Shown here in pieces: positions 63,837 through 64,000 of a stretch of DNA of 64,000 bases (its first letter is position 1; each line of letters begins with the position of its first letter). Location: positions 107,140-171,139 of the forward strand of contig NZ_BPQG01000008.1 in assembly GCF_022179125.1 (NCBI RefSeq), read 5' to 3'. The translations under genes were made by a program, and so were the position numbers. This DNA comes from Methylobacterium cerastii (GTDB lineage: Bacteria > Pseudomonadota > Alphaproteobacteria > Rhizobiales > Beijerinckiaceae). Below the pieces are notes generated by a model, which was not told where the DNA came from, made no database searches, and saw nothing but the letters and a program-made list of their open reading frames with translations.

Positions 63837-64000
63837 CTACGGTTCTCTAAGACGGGCAAGGTGGTTTGGGGTTGATAGCCCCGGATTTTTGTTCGCACCG
63901 AGTTTTCTACGGGTTTTTGGCCCGGCGCTCTTTGACAAGTGAATCTGAGAAAGAGAAGCGTGGACGGCATTGTCCTTGCGGATCGATCCCTAGCGGGACC
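63837..64000 (+). other. Probable leader of a ribosomal RNA operon (16S start beyond window)
   Basis: AT-rich stretches (GGATTTTTG, GGGTTTTTGG), a boxA-like antitermination site (GCTCTTTGACA) and GTGAATCTGAGAAAGAGAAG CGTGG after it match the leader seen before 16S rRNA genes of Methylobacterium-like bacteria, as I recall them. The rRNA itself is outside the window. A weak GGGG...CCCC plus T-run at 63868-63891 could terminate upstream transcription. Confidence 0.6.
63927..63937 (+). promoter_or_regulatory. boxA-like rRNA antitermination site
   Basis: GCTCTTTGACA closely matches the boxA consensus TGCTCTTTAACA bound by NusB/NusE in rRNA leaders. Confidence 0.6.

Overview
The window reads as a chromosomal segment of a GC-rich alphaproteobacterium, most likely a Methylobacterium/Methylorubrum-type Hyphomicrobiales. 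The reasons are its base composition, the order rpoN-hpf-ptsN, the divergent tlpA/argH pair, the split transhydrogenase pntAA-pntAB-pntB preceded by a small aa3-oxidase subunit IV-like gene, HWE-type signalling, and Hyphomicrobiales-style intergenic palindromic repeats. The genus is an inference from family knowledge; no search was run. Most of the window is housekeeping DNA with short accessory insertions.

Layout. 1-1043: end of an ABC-F ATPase. 1260-6000: AraC regulator, then rpoN, hpf, ptsN and a small exported protein (nitrogen PTS/sigma-54 cluster). 6000-8456: repeat element, two small stress or envelope proteins, and a DUF218 membrane protein. 8600-11323: ftsX-ftsE and a divergent zinc-ribbon membrane protein. 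11382-16491: hpt, CpdR-like receiver, leuS, PLP homeostasis protein, tRNA-Tyr. 16586-20545: SMR exporter and a two-gene operon of a KaiC-like ATPase and a hybrid histidine kinase with a degenerate N-terminal receiver. 20877-26811: glutamine amidotransferase, transglutaminase-like protein, GH63-type glucosidase, AraC regulator. 26929-28280: three small exported Gly/Ser/Thr-rich proteins. 28766-33058: MaoC protein, ychF, a VapBC-like toxin-antitoxin pair, pth, rplY. 33262-35171: a Type II restriction-modification pair. 35210-38269: lpxK, waaA and a DUF374 acyltransferase (lipid A/Kdo). 38650-44130: VIT-like membrane protein behind a perfect palindrome, DMT protein, metallophosphoesterase, micro-ORF with its own terminator, nhaA, MHS transporter. 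44198-53000: PAS protein, tlpA, argH, IalB-type protein, HAD phosphatase, msrA, thiolase. 53102-63214: small exported proteins, recJ, HWE kinase, pnt operon, ABC1 kinase. 63215-64000: tRNA-Thr, a broken integrase, and what looks like the leader of a ribosomal RNA operon.

How parts work together: rpoN/hpf/ptsN couple nitrogen status, ribosome hibernation and PTS signalling. lpxK, waaA and the acyltransferase build the lipid A-Kdo core. pth, rplY and ychF are translation-associated. pntAA/AB/B supply NADPH. Accessory DNA (toxin-antitoxin, restriction-modification, integrase remnant) sits at boundaries between conserved blocks.

Most notable for follow-up: the KaiC/hybrid-kinase operon with 19-bp tandem repeats directly upstream; an orphan small transcription unit at 41152-41378; a 15-bp perfect inverted repeat before a VIT-like gene; an exported repeat protein whose apparent start codon is AUC; a structured leader at 53501-53568; a tRNA-Thr/integrase remnant abutting an rrn leader; and a four-copy ~200-bp intergenic repeat family.
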